DNA from: JAOPZW01 sp963789015
GTDB taxonomy: Bacteria; Actinomycetota; Thermoleophilia; Solirubrobacterales; Solirubrobacteraceae
Assembly (NCBI GenBank): GCA_963789015.1
Contig: CAWBIU010000001.1
Span: forward strand, 2,577,032 to 2,641,031
Reading direction: 5' to 3'
DNA: 64,000 nt
Shown here: positions 11,004-19,636 of the stretch, piece by piece
Position numbering within the stretch: the first letter of the stretch is position 1
Layout of the letters: every line of letters begins with the position of its first letter
The notes under the pieces: model-generated
Seen by the model: only the letters and a program-made list of their open reading frames with translations
What the model was told of the DNA's origin: nothing
The model's database searches: none
Program-made: the position numbers and the translations under genes

Positions 11004-12253
11004 CAGCCGCCGACCTCCGCCCGGATGGCGCCGGGGCCCGGTGTGGTCCGGCCCTGCCCCTCCTCGGTGGCGCCGACGAGGATGGCGATCTTGCCGAAGT
11101 GCTTGTTCTCGTGCATGAGCTGGTGGGCCTCCGCGACCTGGTCGAAGGCCATCGTACGCCAGAGCACGGGGCGGACCCGGCCGTGCTCGATCAGCTCGTT
11201 GGCCTTGTTGCACTCCCACGCATTGGCGAAGTGCGAGCCGATGATCTCCTTCTGGCGCATCCACAGGTAGCGGACGTCGAAGTCGAGGTCGTAGCCGGAG
11301 GTCGCGCCGCAGATGACGACCTTGCCGAACGGCTTGACGCAGAACACCGAGGTCGGGAACGTCGCCTTGCCGACGTGCTCGAAGACGATGTCGGGCGCGT
11401 CGCCGAGGATCGAGCGCACGCGCTTGGCGAAGTCGCGCGAGACGCCGAAGCGCGCGCGCTCCTCGTCGGGCGTCTCGTCGCCGCGGCGCATCATCCCCTC
11501 GAACTCGCGCCGGTCGATGTAGCCGCGCGCCCCGAGCTGCTCGACGAGCCGTCCCTTCTCGTCGGAGGAGACGACGCCGACGCACTCGGCGCCCGCCGCC
11601 GCGCACAGCTGCGTGGCGAACACGCCCAGGCCGCCGGCCGCGCCCCAGATCAGCACGCGGTGGCCGGACTGCAGCTGGGCGCGGTCGATGAGCATCCGGT
11701 ACGCGGTGAAGTACGTCAGCCCGTAGGAGGCCGCCTCCTCCCAGGACAGGTTGGTGCGGCTTCGGCAGCAGCTGCTGGGCCTGGACCTTGGTGAACTGGG
11801 CGAACGAGCCCCAGCTCGTCTCGTAGCCCCAGATGCGCTGCGACGGCGCGGCGAGCGGGTCGAGGCCGTGGACCTCGGGGTCCTCGTAGGAGGCCTGGTT
11901 GCAGTGGATGACGACCTCGTCGCCGGGCTTCCAGCGCGTCACGCCCGGGCCCACCTTCCAGACCATGCCCGAGCCGTCCGAGCCGCCGATGTGGTGGTCC
12001 TCGTCGGGGTGGTAGCGGAACACGGAGACGGGCTTGCCGAGCGCCGCCCAGACGTTGTTGAAGTTGACGCCCGCGGCCATCACGCGCACGACGACCTCGA
12101 AGGCGCCGGGTTCGGGCACCTCGATCTCCTCGACGCGGAAGGCGTCCATGGGCTCGCCCTCGCGCTCCTGGCGGATGACCCACGCGGCCATCGTCTCGGG
12201 CAGTCGCCCGGCTCGGTGTCCAGCTGTGCGATCTGGCTCAGATCAACGGCCAT
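11003..12253 (-). pseudogene. ccr: Crotonyl-CoA carboxylase/reductase-like gene with two apparent single-base frameshifts
   Basis: The encoded chain matches Ccr (MDR superfamily): 'MAAGVNFNNVWAALGKP', 'GGSDGSGMVWKVG', 'VVIHCNQ', 'RIWGYETSWGSFAQFTKVQ', the NADPH loop 'WGAAGGLGVFATQL', 'FEHVGKATFP' and 'GSHFAN'. Ccr converts crotonyl-CoA, CO2 and NADPH to ethylmalonyl-CoA. Translation needs two frame changes. Near 12207 one base seems missing in a C-run ('EPG' to 'RLPETM'). Near 11756 one base seems extra ('LPKP' to 'TNLSWEEAA'). The outer parts share one frame and the middle ~450 bases another, so the net length (1,251 bases, 416 residues) is normal. The start at 12253 has a strong GGAGG-like site. 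This could be sequencing error or real inactivation. Confidence 0.82.
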
Positions 12254-12293
12254 CTGCTCGATCCCCCTCCGGTCCTCCGTGCGGGCGCCCACC

Positions 12294-13232
12294 CTACTGG
12301 CCGTCGCGGCCCAGGTAGCCCGCCCTTCGGAGGGCGAGCCAGATGAGCACGACGGTCGCGACCATCGCGCCGACGCCCCAGATGAGGAAGTCCGCGAGGC
12401 CTTCGGTGTGCCCGACGAGCCAGCCGAAGTTCATCCCGAAGTAGCCGGTGATGAGCGTCAGGGGCACGAAGAACGTGGCCAGCAGGGTCAGCCGCGTGGC
12501 GATCTCGTTGAGCCGGTTCGAGGTCGACTGGACGTGGATGGTGAGCGCCTCGCCGAGCAGCTCGCGGCAGTAGACGATCAGGTTGACGGCGAGCACGAGG
12601 TCGTCGCGGATGTCGTAGATCGGGTGGCGCGCCTGGCCCTGCTCCATGCCGAGGACCCGCTCGATCGCCTCGGTCCCCTCGGCCAGCATGTCGCGCTCGG
12701 GGACGACGATCTGAAGCACGCGGAAGAGCTGCCCGCGCAACTGCGTGATGCGGCGGCGGTCGGCCGCCGAGGGGCGCTCGAAGGCGCGCTGCTCGAGCGC
12801 TTCGACCTCCGTCTCGACGGCGCGCAGGAGTGCGACGGTGCTCTCCGAGCACTCGTCGAGGACGCGGTAGACGATCGCATGATCGGCGCGCAGGTGAGCG
12901 CGCTTGGCCTCCTCGAGCGGCGGGCACGGCTCGCGGTGCACGGTCACGAGCTCGCGCGCGCTGAGATGCAGGTGGGTCTCGATGAGCGCCGGCTGCGCCG
13001 GGTCGCCGAGGGCGGCGAAGAAGACGATCAGCAGGCGGTCGCCGTAGTCGTCCACCTTCGCGCGCTGGTCGAACTCCTTGGTGTCCTCGATGACGAGCAG
13101 CGGCAGCCCGAGCAGCTCGCCGAGCGCGTCGATCTCGTCCTCGGTCGGAGCCTCGAGGTCGAGCCAGAAGAACTCGCCGCGCTCGTGAAGGGCGGCGATC
13201 TGGGCGGGATCGAAGCGGTCCAGAACGAGCAT
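12294..13232 (-). CDS. CorA-family divalent cation channel/transporter
   Basis: A 312-residue protein with a large soluble N-terminal domain, a long helical stretch rich in Glu/Arg, and two C-terminal membrane helices. The first helix ends in the selectivity motif GMN ('ITGYFGMNFGW'), which defines CorA/MIT channels for Mg2+ and related ions. The ATG at 13232 lies inside a 13-bp inverted repeat and lacks a visible Shine-Dalgarno sequence. The length and first residues (MLVLDRFDPAQ) still fit a real start. It lies downstream of the MFS transporter on the same strand, 53 bases away. The ion transported (Mg, Co, Ni or Zn) is not decidable here. Confidence 0.9.
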   Translation of the reverse strand: MLVLDRFDPAQIAALHERGEFFWLDLEAPTEDEIDALGELLGLPLLVIEDTKEFDQRAKVDDYGDRLLIVFFAALGDPAQPALIETHLHLSARELVTVHREPCPPLEEAKRAHLRADHAIVYRVLDECSESTVALLRAVETEVEALEQRAFERPSAADRRRITQLRGQLFRVLQIVVPERDMLAEGTEAIERVLGMEQGQARHPIYDIRDDLVLAVNLIVYCRELLGEALTIHVQSTSNRLNEIATRLTLLATFFVPLTLITGYFGMNFGWLVGHTEGLADFLIWGVGAMVATVVLIWLALRRAGYLGRDGQ

Positions 13233-13265
13233 CCGGCGCCGCGACCGTAGCCGCGGCGCCGGATG
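13230..13265 (-). promoter_or_regulatory. Strong hairpin covering the corA-like start codon
   Basis: Perfect 13-bp arms (13230-13242 and 13253-13265, CATCCGGCGCCGC and its complement) enclose a 10-base loop. The 3' arm on the minus strand contains the ATG of the CorA-like gene. It may terminate transcription from the upstream MFS gene or hide the start codon. No T-run follows. Confidence 0.5.
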
Positions 13266-13285
13266 GCAGCGGAGAGAGGCTCCGT

Positions 13286-14845
13286 TCAGACGGGCTCGCC
13301 GGCGGGCGCGGCGATCGCGCCCTCGGCGGCCGGCTCGGCCTGGCCGGCCGGCTCGGGCTTGGGGGCGATGAGCGCCCACGTCACGACGGCGCCGACCACG
13401 CACATGACGGCGCCGACGCGCAGCCCGGTGTTGAGCGCGTGGACGAAGGCGTCGGCCACCGCGGCGGCGACGTCGCCGCTGACCTGCGCCCCGCCGGAGC
13501 CCAGCGACTGGGCGAGCTCGCTGCGCTGGCCCGCGGGCAGGTTCGGCAGGAGCTCGGCCAGGCGGTCGCTGCCCAGCGCGGTGACGAGCGCGCCCATGAC
13601 CGCGACGCCGAACGTCCCGCCGACCATGCGGCTCATCGACAGGATGCCCGAGGCGACGCCGGCCTTCGTGTGCTCGACCGCGTTCATCGCCGCGGTGCTC
13701 ATCGGCGACATGACGAGGCCCATGCCGATGCCCATCAGCATGAACGCGCCGACGAGGAAGCCGTAGCTCGTGTCGACGCTCAGGTGGCCCTGCCAGAACA
13801 GCGACGCGCCGACGATCAGCAGGCCGGCGGTCATCAGCGGCCGCGGTCCGATGCGATCGGTCAGGCGGCCGGCGATCGGGCCGGTGATGATGATCAGCAC
13901 GGTCGCGGGCAGGAAGCGCACGCCGGCCTCGAGCGGCGAGTAGCCCTTGACGTTCTGCATGTAGAGGGCGAGGAAGAAGAACATCGCCAGCATCGCGAAG
14001 GTCACGATGAACGAGACGATGTTCGCCCCCAGGAACGAGCGCGAGCGGAAGAAGCTGAAGTCGACCATCGGCTCGGGGCTGGTCCGCTCGGCGTAGACGA
14101 AGCCGATCAGCGCGACGGCCGAGAGGGCGAGCAGGCCGACGATCGAGGCCGAGCCCCAGCCCCAGGCGTTGCCCTCGACGAGCGCGAGGACGAGCGCGGC
14201 CAGCCCGAGCGACACGGTGACCACGCCGGTGAGATCCACGTGGTGCGACGAGGTCTCGTCGCGCGACTCGCGCGCCGCGGCCAGCGTCACCGCGACGGCG
14301 ACGATCGCCACCGGCACGTTGAGGAAGAAGATCGACTGCCAGGAGACGTGCTCGACGAGGAAGCCGCCGACCACGGGGCCGATGGCGAGCGCCATTGCGC
14401 TCACGCCGGCCCACGTGCCGATCGCGCGGCCGCGCTCCTGGGGCGGGAAGGCGTTGGAGATGATCGACAGCGTCGCGGGCATCATGAACGCGGCGCCGAC
14501 GCCCTGGACGGCGCGGAAGGCGATCAGCCACGCGTCGGACTGCGAGAAGCCGATGAGGGCGCTCGAGAGCCCGAAGACGATGACGCCGAACAGGAACATG
14601 CGGCGGCGGCCGAAGATGTCGCCGAGGCGCCCGCCGGTGACGAGCAGGACGGCGAAGGACAGCGTGTAGGCGTTGACGGTCCACTCGAGGCCGCTGATCG
14701 AGCTGCCGAGATCCTTCTGGATCGACGGCAGCGCGACGTTCACGACCGTGTTGTCGAGCATGATCATGAAGAGCGCGAAGCACATCGCGCCCAGGGTCCA
14801 CCAACGACGGTTGTCGTCGGTGATGGCGGCGGAGATACGGGTCAT
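13286..14845 (-). CDS. DHA2-type MFS multidrug efflux transporter (EmrB/QacA family)
   Basis: A 519-residue membrane protein with about 14 hydrophobic segments. The N-terminal helix 1 motif 'FMIMLDNTVVNVALPSI' (motif D1), motif A 'GGRLGDIFGRRR', and the motif C-like 'GWQ...GPVVGGFL' region are typical of drug:H+ antiporters with 14 helices. It would expel drugs or other amphiphiles using the proton gradient. It overlaps the upstream marR gene by 4 bases, so repressor and pump are one transcription unit. An Ala/Pro/Glu-rich tail follows the last helix. The substrate is unknown. Confidence 0.92.
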   Translation of the reverse strand: MTRISAAITDDNRRWWTLGAMCFALFMIMLDNTVVNVALPSIQKDLGSSISGLEWTVNAYTLSFAVLLVTGGRLGDIFGRRRMFLFGVIVFGLSSALIGFSQSDAWLIAFRAVQGVGAAFMMPATLSIISNAFPPQERGRAIGTWAGVSAMALAIGPVVGGFLVEHVSWQSIFFLNVPVAIVAVAVTLAAARESRDETSSHHVDLTGVVTVSLGLAALVLALVEGNAWGWGSASIVGLLALSAVALIGFVYAERTSPEPMVDFSFFRSRSFLGANIVSFIVTFAMLAMFFFLALYMQNVKGYSPLEAGVRFLPATVLIIITGPIAGRLTDRIGPRPLMTAGLLIVGASLFWQGHLSVDTSYGFLVGAFMLMGIGMGLVMSPMSTAAMNAVEHTKAGVASGILSMSRMVGGTFGVAVMGALVTALGSDRLAELLPNLPAGQRSELAQSLGSGGAQVSGDVAAAVADAFVHALNTGLRVGAVMCVVGAVVTWALIAPKPEPAGQAEPAAEGAIAAPAGEPV

Positions 14846-15297
14846 GTGCGGTGGGGGAGGTCGGAGAGGACGGACATGAGGCGGTCGCGGTGCTCCTGGG
14901 GGAGGGAGGCGGTGAACTCCTCGAGGCCCTCGAGACGGGCCTCGATGATGCGCCGGGCGACGTCGCGACCTTCGTCCGTGAGGGCGATGCGCTTCATCCG
15001 GCGGTCGGACTCGTCCTCGTGGCGCTCGAGGTAGCCGCGGCGCAGGAGGGCGTCGACGGTGCGGCTGGCCCCGGGGAGGGAGAGGCCCAGCCGCTCGGAG
15101 ACGTCCTTGACCGACAGCTCGCAGCCGCAGTCGGCGAGGATCTGCAGCGCCTTGATGTGGGACATGGAGAGGTCGAGCTCGTCGAGCAGCGCGAACATCG
15201 TGCGGCTCTGGCCCTTCATCAGGTGGTGCCAGAGCCCGAGCAGCTCGGCGGCGAGCTGCTCCGGAGTCGTGTGCATCTGTGCATTCGTTGCTTGCAC
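14842..15297 (-). CDS. MarR-family transcriptional regulator controlling the adjacent efflux gene
   Basis: A 151-residue winged-helix protein. The recognition region is 'LSVKDVSERLGLSLPGASRTVDALLRRGYLERHEDESDRR', with the Asp-Arg wing of the MarR family, flanked by dimerisation helices. It heads an operon with the DHA2 transporter (4-base overlap) and is therefore probably its ligand-responsive repressor. The GTG at 15297 gives the full N-terminus; an ATG seven codons later is possible. Neither start has a good ribosome site. A promoter-like AATACT lies just upstream, so the mRNA may be leaderless. Confidence 0.9.
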   Translation of the reverse strand: MQATNAQMHTTPEQLAAELLGLWHHLMKGQSRTMFALLDELDLSMSHIKALQILADCGCELSVKDVSERLGLSLPGASRTVDALLRRGYLERHEDESDRRMKRIALTDEGRDVARRIIEARLEGLEEFTASLPQEHRDRLMSVLSDLPHRT

Positions 15298-15306
15298 GAA
15301 CGCAAG
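15291..15306 (-). promoter_or_regulatory. Candidate MarR operator overlapping the marR start
   Basis: CTTGC-6-GCAAG is a perfect inverted repeat across the GTG start of marR. A wider TGTGCA...TGCACA dyad surrounds it (about 15277-15315). The position fits autorepression. Binding by this MarR is inferred. Confidence 0.5.
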
Positions 15307-15328
15307 TATTGCACACGCGCAGCGATTT

Positions 15329-15841
15329 TCAATCGCGCAAGGAGATCATCCTCGTCGCCCGGTGGCGCAGGCGGTGGTCCTTCGCGTTCCAGGCGTAGTC
15401 GCGCTCGACGCGCGCGGCCGGGCAGCACAGGTCGTCTCCGGTCGCGTAGTCCGGCTGGATCACCGTGAGCACGCCGCGGGCGGCCCGCATCCGCGCGCGG
15501 TACACCGACTGGCTGCGGAAGACCACGCGCAGGCGGCCGCTCTTCGTCCCGTCGGACGACAGGACGTAGACCGCGACGGTGCCCGCCGCGCCGCCGCTGC
15601 CGACCCCGACCACGGCGTCGTCGCGGCGGTCGCCGGTGAGGTCGGCGAAGGTGGGCCGGGGAGAGACGAACCCGGCGTCGGTGCGCAGCAGCGCAGCGAC
15701 GAGCGGGGTCGTCCGCGGGTCGGCGAGGATCGTCGACTCGAAGAGCGCCTGGGGAGTCGTCTGCGGCGGCGACTGGGCGGCCGCCGCCGCCGGCAGGACC
15801 GCGGCCACTCCGGCCAGCGCCCCGAGCCATCGGGCCGCCAT
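15329..15841 (-). CDS. Secreted protein of unknown function
   Basis: A 170-residue protein with a clear Sec signal peptide (hydrophobic residues 5-20, cleavage probably after AAAAAQ near residue 23). The mature part has a 'FADLTGDRRDDAVVGVGSGG' stretch resembling an FG-GAP-like Asp-rich loop and two adjacent cysteines ('DLCCPAA'), which may form disulfides. The C-terminus is basic. I do not recognise a named family. The stop overlaps a small GCGATT-ttc-AATCGC hairpin (15322-15336), and the marR promoter region follows immediately. Confidence 0.75.
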   Translation of the reverse strand: MAARWLGALAGVAAVLPAAAAAQSPPQTTPQALFESTILADPRTTPLVAALLRTDAGFVSPRPTFADLTGDRRDDAVVGVGSGGAAGTVAVYVLSSDGTKSGRLRVVFRSQSVYRARMRAARGVLTVIQPDYATGDDLCCPAARVERDYAWNAKDHRLRHRATRMISLRD

Positions 15842-15873
15842 GTGCCGATCGTCGCACGGCCGCGCGCGGGGCG

Positions 15874-16284
15874 CTACGGCTGCAACGGCTCCTTCTGGGC
15901 GGCGTGGCGCCCGGCGACGAGCAGGCTCGCGGGCATGATGCGGTCGGCGGCGACGCCGATCGTGTAGCGCCCGAGGTCCATGTCGGCCTCGAGCGTCGCC
16001 GTGTCGCGCGGGTTGATCGGCGCGGTGAGCTGGCGCAGGCCAGGGCCCTCGGCGCGCAGCATCACCTGCTGCGAGCGGCGCGTGAGGTTGGTGACGACGA
16101 GGCTGACCGGGCCCGGCGCGAAGCGCTCGCGCGAGACGGAGATGCCGTCCGTCGAGATCGAGGCGGTGATCTTCATCGGCGCCGGCGCGGGGGAGTCGCC
16201 GCCGTCGCCGCCGCAGCCGGCCACGAGCATCGCGAGCGCTCCGGCCACCCAGATCGCCCTGCCCCTGCGCTTGGCTGTCGACAT
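15874..16284 (-). CDS. Small lipoprotein, possibly cupredoxin-like
   Basis: A 136-residue protein with a basic N-terminus, a short hydrophobic segment and the lipobox 'LVAGC', so it should be lipidated at about Cys23 and held on the outer face of the membrane. The mature part is beta-rich ('GPVSLVVTNLTRRSQQVMLRAEG'), which resembles cupredoxin-fold proteins, but no copper-ligand set (His-Cys-His-Met) is visible. Function is unknown. It lies 32 bases upstream of the next secreted-protein gene on the same strand, so the two may be co-transcribed. Confidence 0.72.
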   Translation of the reverse strand: MSTAKRRGRAIWVAGALAMLVAGCGGDGGDSPAPAPMKITASISTDGISVSRERFAPGPVSLVVTNLTRRSQQVMLRAEGPGLRQLTAPINPRDTATLEADMDLGRYTIGVAADRIMPASLLVAGRHAAQKEPLQP

Positions 16285-16380
16285 GCGAGATCCCCTTCCG
16301 GCCTTCCTCGGCCGGGGAGCAACGCTAGTCGACCGCGAGAGCGGCCGACAGGGGATTAACGTGCCCGGTCCCGCGCGGCG

Positions 16381-16566
16381 TTATGACTCGTGGTCGCGAG
16401 CGATCTCGCGCAGGCGCGCCTGCAGGCGCTCCCACGACCCCTCCTCGGCCTCCTCGTACTCGCGCCCTTCGAGGTCGCGCAGGTCATCGCGGTAGGCGTC
16501 CCAGGCCAGGGACTCCGCCTCGCTGCGCTCGTGAGGATTCTCCTGTTTGGGGGCGGTCGCGGTCAT
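16381..16566 (-). CDS. Small acidic hypothetical protein
   Basis: A 61-residue, highly charged protein ('LRDLEGREYEEAEEGSWERL' in the middle) with no membrane segment or cysteine. A GAGG-type site lies upstream of its ATG ('gagaggaggcaccgaATG' on the minus strand). It lies between the lipoprotein and the divergent exonuclease fusion. Codon use is like its neighbours, supporting a real gene, but no family is recognised. Confidence 0.6.
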   Translation of the reverse strand: MTATAPKQENPHERSEAESLAWDAYRDDLRDLEGREYEEAEEGSWERLQARLREIARDHES

Positions 16567-16688
16567 TCGGTGCCTCCTCTCAGGGTCGGGGGTGGCAGGC
16601 ACTCTACCCCTCGCTCCGGTCGCCAACCGCCGGTCGGGCCTGCAACGGACCTGTCCTGCCGTCCGGAGCGGCGCGTAGACCATCGCGC

Positions 16689-18386
16689 GTGGACCTGGCT
16701 TCGCCCCTGCACAGTGCCGAGTTCCTCGTCGTCGACACGGAGACGAACGGGCTGGCCGGCGACGCCTGCGAACTGACCGAGATCGGCGCCGTTCTCGTCG
16801 GCGGCGGCGAGTTGCACGACCGCTGGGAAACCCTCGTGCAGGTGCGGATGCCGCTGTCGCGCGGCATCCAGCGCTTCACCGGGATCACCCAGGCGATGGT
16901 CGACATGGCGCCGCCGGCCGAGGCGACGCTGCCCGAGCTGGCCGCGCAGATCCGCGGCCGCGTGCTCGTCGCCCACAGCGCGTCGTTCGACCGGCGGGTG
17001 CTCGCCGCGGCGTTCCGCGCGGCGGGAATGGACTGGCCGTCGCCGCCGGTCCTGTGCACGGTCGCGCTGGCGCGGCGCCTGCATCCGCTGGCCCGCCAGC
17101 GCGGGCTGCGGCCGCTGGCCGAGTCGCTCGGGATCGAGGTCGAGGTGTCGCACCGGGCGCTGGCGGACGCCGAGACGTGCGCGCGCGTGTTCTGCGCGCT
17201 GTTCGGGCGGCTGTGCGCCAACGCGGCGACGGTCGGCGATGCGCTCGCGCTGCTGCACCCGCCGCGCCCGCGCCGGCCGCGCGCGCCGGCCACCGACGGC
17301 GGCGCGCGGGTGCGCGGGGCGCGGCGGCGGCTGCCCGACCTCGGCGGGCTGACCGACGAGCCCGGCGTCTACGTGATCCGCAACGCCGAGGGCCAGCCGC
17401 TGTACGTCGGCAAGTCGGTGAGCGTGCGGTCGCGGGCGCGCGCGCACTTCGCCCCGTCGTCGACCGAGGGCTCGTGGACGGCGCAGGCCGAGACGGTCGA
17501 CCACGAGGTCACGAACTCCGAGCTCGGCGCGCTGCTGCTCGAGAACCGGCTCGTCAAGCGGCTCAAGCCGCCCGGCAACGTGCGCCTGCGCCACGTCGAT
17601 CGCTACGTCTACCTGCGCTGCCGGCTGGACATCGCCTTCCCGATCCTCGAGGTGGCGCCGTCGCCCGCCGCCGGGCGCGGGGTGAGCATCGGGCCTTTGC
17701 GCGGGCGCTCGGCCGCGGTCGAGCTCGTCGAGCAGCTCAACTCGCTGTTCGGGCTGCGCCACTGCAAGCGGACGCTGCCGCGGCGCCAGTGGCCGTCGGC
17801 GTACGGGCAGATGGGGCGCTGCATGTCGCCGTGCCTTGGCGACCTGGACCCGAACGCCTACCGGCGCCGGCTGGACGAGGCCCTCGCGCTGTTCGTGGGT
17901 GGGGGAGGCGACGGCGCGGGCGCGCTGCTGCGCCACATCGACCGCCAGATGCGCGAGGCCGCGGCGTCCCAGCGCTACGAGCGGGCGGCGTGGCTTCGGC
18001 GCCGACGCGCGCGGCTGACCGAGCTGCTGTCGCGGCTCGGCGGCGTGCTCGCGGCGACGCACGCGCGGCCGCGGCTCGTGCTCGCCGAGCACCCGCGCGG
18101 CGGGCGCCACGACGCCTTCTGGCTCGTCGGCGGGCGCGTCGTCGACTGGGGCCCGCTCGGGGACCTCGACGACGTCGAGGCGCGGACCGCTCGCGCGCTG
18201 CGCGGCGGCGACGGCACCGGCCCGACCGCGTCGCTCACGCCCGACGAGGTCGACGAGGCCCGGATCGTCGCCACGTGGCTCGACAGCCACGAAGTGCCGA
18301 TGCTCGACCTGTCCCGCGCGTCGTCGCGCGAGGCGCTCGGCCGCTTCGTGGCGTCGGCCGCGGGGTCAGCCGTCGCTGCCGCGTAG
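16689..18386 (+). CDS. DEDD-family 3'-5' exonuclease fused to a UvrC-like GIY-YIG domain
   Basis: A 565-residue protein from a GTG start. Residues about 10-180 are a DnaQ/RNase T-type exonuclease: ExoI 'FLVVDTETNG' with the D-E pair, ExoII around 'LVAHSASFDRRVL', and ExoIII 'HRALADAETCARV'. Residues ~215-300 are a GIY-YIG nuclease core ('PGVYVIRNAEGQPLYVGKSVSVRSRARAHF'), followed by a UvrC-like cysteine-containing region and a UVR-like segment. Such fusions occur in many actinobacteria and resemble the E. coli Cho/UvrC incision module joined to a proofreading-type exonuclease. A DNA-repair role is probable but not specifically proven. The 207 bases after it (18387-18593) show no gene. Confidence 0.85.
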   Translation: MDLASPLHSAEFLVVDTETNGLAGDACELTEIGAVLVGGGELHDRWETLVQVRMPLSRGIQRFTGITQAMVDMAPPAEATLPELAAQIRGRVLVAHSASFDRRVLAAAFRAAGMDWPSPPVLCTVALARRLHPLARQRGLRPLAESLGIEVEVSHRALADAETCARVFCALFGRLCANAATVGDALALLHPPRPRRPRAPATDGGARVRGARRRLPDLGGLTDEPGVYVIRNAEGQPLYVGKSVSVRSRARAHFAPSSTEGSWTAQAETVDHEVTNSELGALLLENRLVKRLKPPGNVRLRHVDRYVYLRCRLDIAFPILEVAPSPAAGRGVSIGPLRGRSAAVELVEQLNSLFGLRHCKRTLPRRQWPSAYGQMGRCMSPCLGDLDPNAYRRRLDEALALFVGGGGDGAGALLRHIDRQMREAAASQRYERAAWLRRRRARLTELLSRLGGVLAATHARPRLVLAEHPRGGRHDAFWLVGGRVVDWGPLGDLDDVEARTARALRGGDGTGPTASLTPDEVDEARIVATWLDSHEVPMLDLSRASSREALGRFVASAAGSAVAAA

Positions 18387-18593
18387 CGCTTTCCGATCTG
18401 GGCGGCGACCTCTCTGGGTTGGTGGGTGAGGTCGGCGAGCGTGCGCGCGGGCTGGTCACCGGGATGCGCTGGTGGACCGTGACATCACCGGTGTGCGCCG
18501 ATCGTGGGTGCGCAGGCCGGGCACCGGGCGAGACACCACCCGGTACCAGCCGGGGCCTGAGAATCCGCCCCCCTCGACGCCCCGAAAGCGGGC

Positions 18594-19541
18594 TCAGGCG
18601 GGCGCGAACGGAAGATCACAGACGACGGCAGTACCCCCGCCGTCGACCACGACCGAATCGCCGACGGCCGCCTCGCGGCGCACGAGCGCCAGTCCGATCG
18701 GACCGTGCACCGGCGAGTCGACGACGCTCGTCAGCCGTCCGACCTCGCGCTCCCCGAGCGACAACGAGGAGCCCACGGGCACGACGGATGACAACCGCAG
18801 CCCCCGGAGGTGGCGGTTCGGCTTGCCACGCCAGTGCAGCCGCGCGACCGTCTCCTGGCCCACGTAGCAGCCCTTGCTGAAGCTCACGGCACGCTCGTTG
18901 AGCCCGGCCTCCTGGGGGATCGTGCCGTCGTCGACGTCCACGCCGTAGCGCGGGCGGCCGGACTCGACGCGCACGATCTCCGCGGCCGCGTCATCGACCT
19001 CCACCGCACCGGCCGCCACCAGAGCGGCGCGCACGCGGTCGGCGTCCTCGGCGGCGCACACGACGTCGACACCGAGGTCCGTCGCCACCAGGAGGACGGA
19101 AGCGCCGCCCACCTCGGCCACACGGTTTGCGTGCTCAGCGCCGTCCACGTCGCCGGCCACGGCACGCGCCCGCGGTCCGATCACGGAGAGCAGCGCCTGC
19201 TGCAGCGTGCGCTTGTGCAGTTCGGCGTCCCACCCGATCGCCCCGCGGCGCAGCGCGTCGAACAACGCCTGCAGCGCGACCCGCTCGGTCAGCAGCAGCA
19301 GCTCCGATCCGGTGTTCAGGACGCGCAGGTCGCCGAGCATCTTGCCCTTGTTGGTCAGCAGCGCGGCGTACACGCCCGCGCCCGGCGCGAGGTCCTCGAC
19401 CTCGTTGCTGATCTGCCCGTTGAGCACCGACGCGGCCTGCGGGCCGGTCAGCGCGAGCTTGCCGGACTCCGAGCGGTCGAGCAGCCCGGCGCGTTCGGTC
19501 AGCACGCGGTACGCAGACAGGACGGGAGTCGTGGCGGCCAT
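18594..19541 (-). CDS. ygfZ: YgfZ/GcvT-family folate-binding protein
   Basis: A 315-residue protein with the diagnostic YgfZ motif KGCYVGQE in the middle-to-C-terminal part and the GcvT-like N-terminal fold ('LTGPQAASVLNGQISN', 'LTNKGKMLGDLRV'). YgfZ/Iba57 proteins bind tetrahydrofolate and help assemble or repair iron-sulfur clusters in certain enzymes. The window has several Fe-S enzymes (CoxS, FbiC), but there is no direct link. The gene is divergent from the DtxR-family regulator, with 95 bases between them. Confidence 0.9.
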   Translation of the reverse strand: MAATTPVLSAYRVLTERAGLLDRSESGKLALTGPQAASVLNGQISNEVEDLAPGAGVYAALLTNKGKMLGDLRVLNTGSELLLLTERVALQALFDALRRGAIGWDAELHKRTLQQALLSVIGPRARAVAGDVDGAEHANRVAEVGGASVLLVATDLGVDVVCAAEDADRVRAALVAAGAVEVDDAAAEIVRVESGRPRYGVDVDDGTIPQEAGLNERAVSFSKGCYVGQETVARLHWRGKPNRHLRGLRLSSVVPVGSSLSLGEREVGRLTSVVDSPVHGPIGLALVRREAAVGDSVVVDGGGTAVVCDLPFAPA

Positions 19542-19611
19542 CGAGACCCATGGTAGAGAGCGCCCACACCGGGTCATCTCGGCCGAATGTCCAGCCGCGC
19601 GGGATCTGAGG

Positions 19612-19628
19612 TTTAGGTGTGCCATAAT
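19612..19628 (+). promoter_or_regulatory. DtxR-type operator overlapping a -10 box
   Basis: TTTAGGTGTGCCATAAT is an imperfect palindrome (TTAGG...CC-TAA) of the DtxR/MntR kind. Its right half is a CATAAT -10 element ending 8 bases before the GTG of the regulator gene, which implies a leaderless or nearly leaderless, autoregulated transcript. Binding is inferred. Confidence 0.5.
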
Positions 19629-19636
19629 CTGAACTT

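Noticed and set aside
18387..18593. Possible regulatory RNA between the exonuclease fusion and ygfZ
   Set aside because: Only weak, short GC-rich dyads are present and there is no promoter or terminator-like signal to support it.
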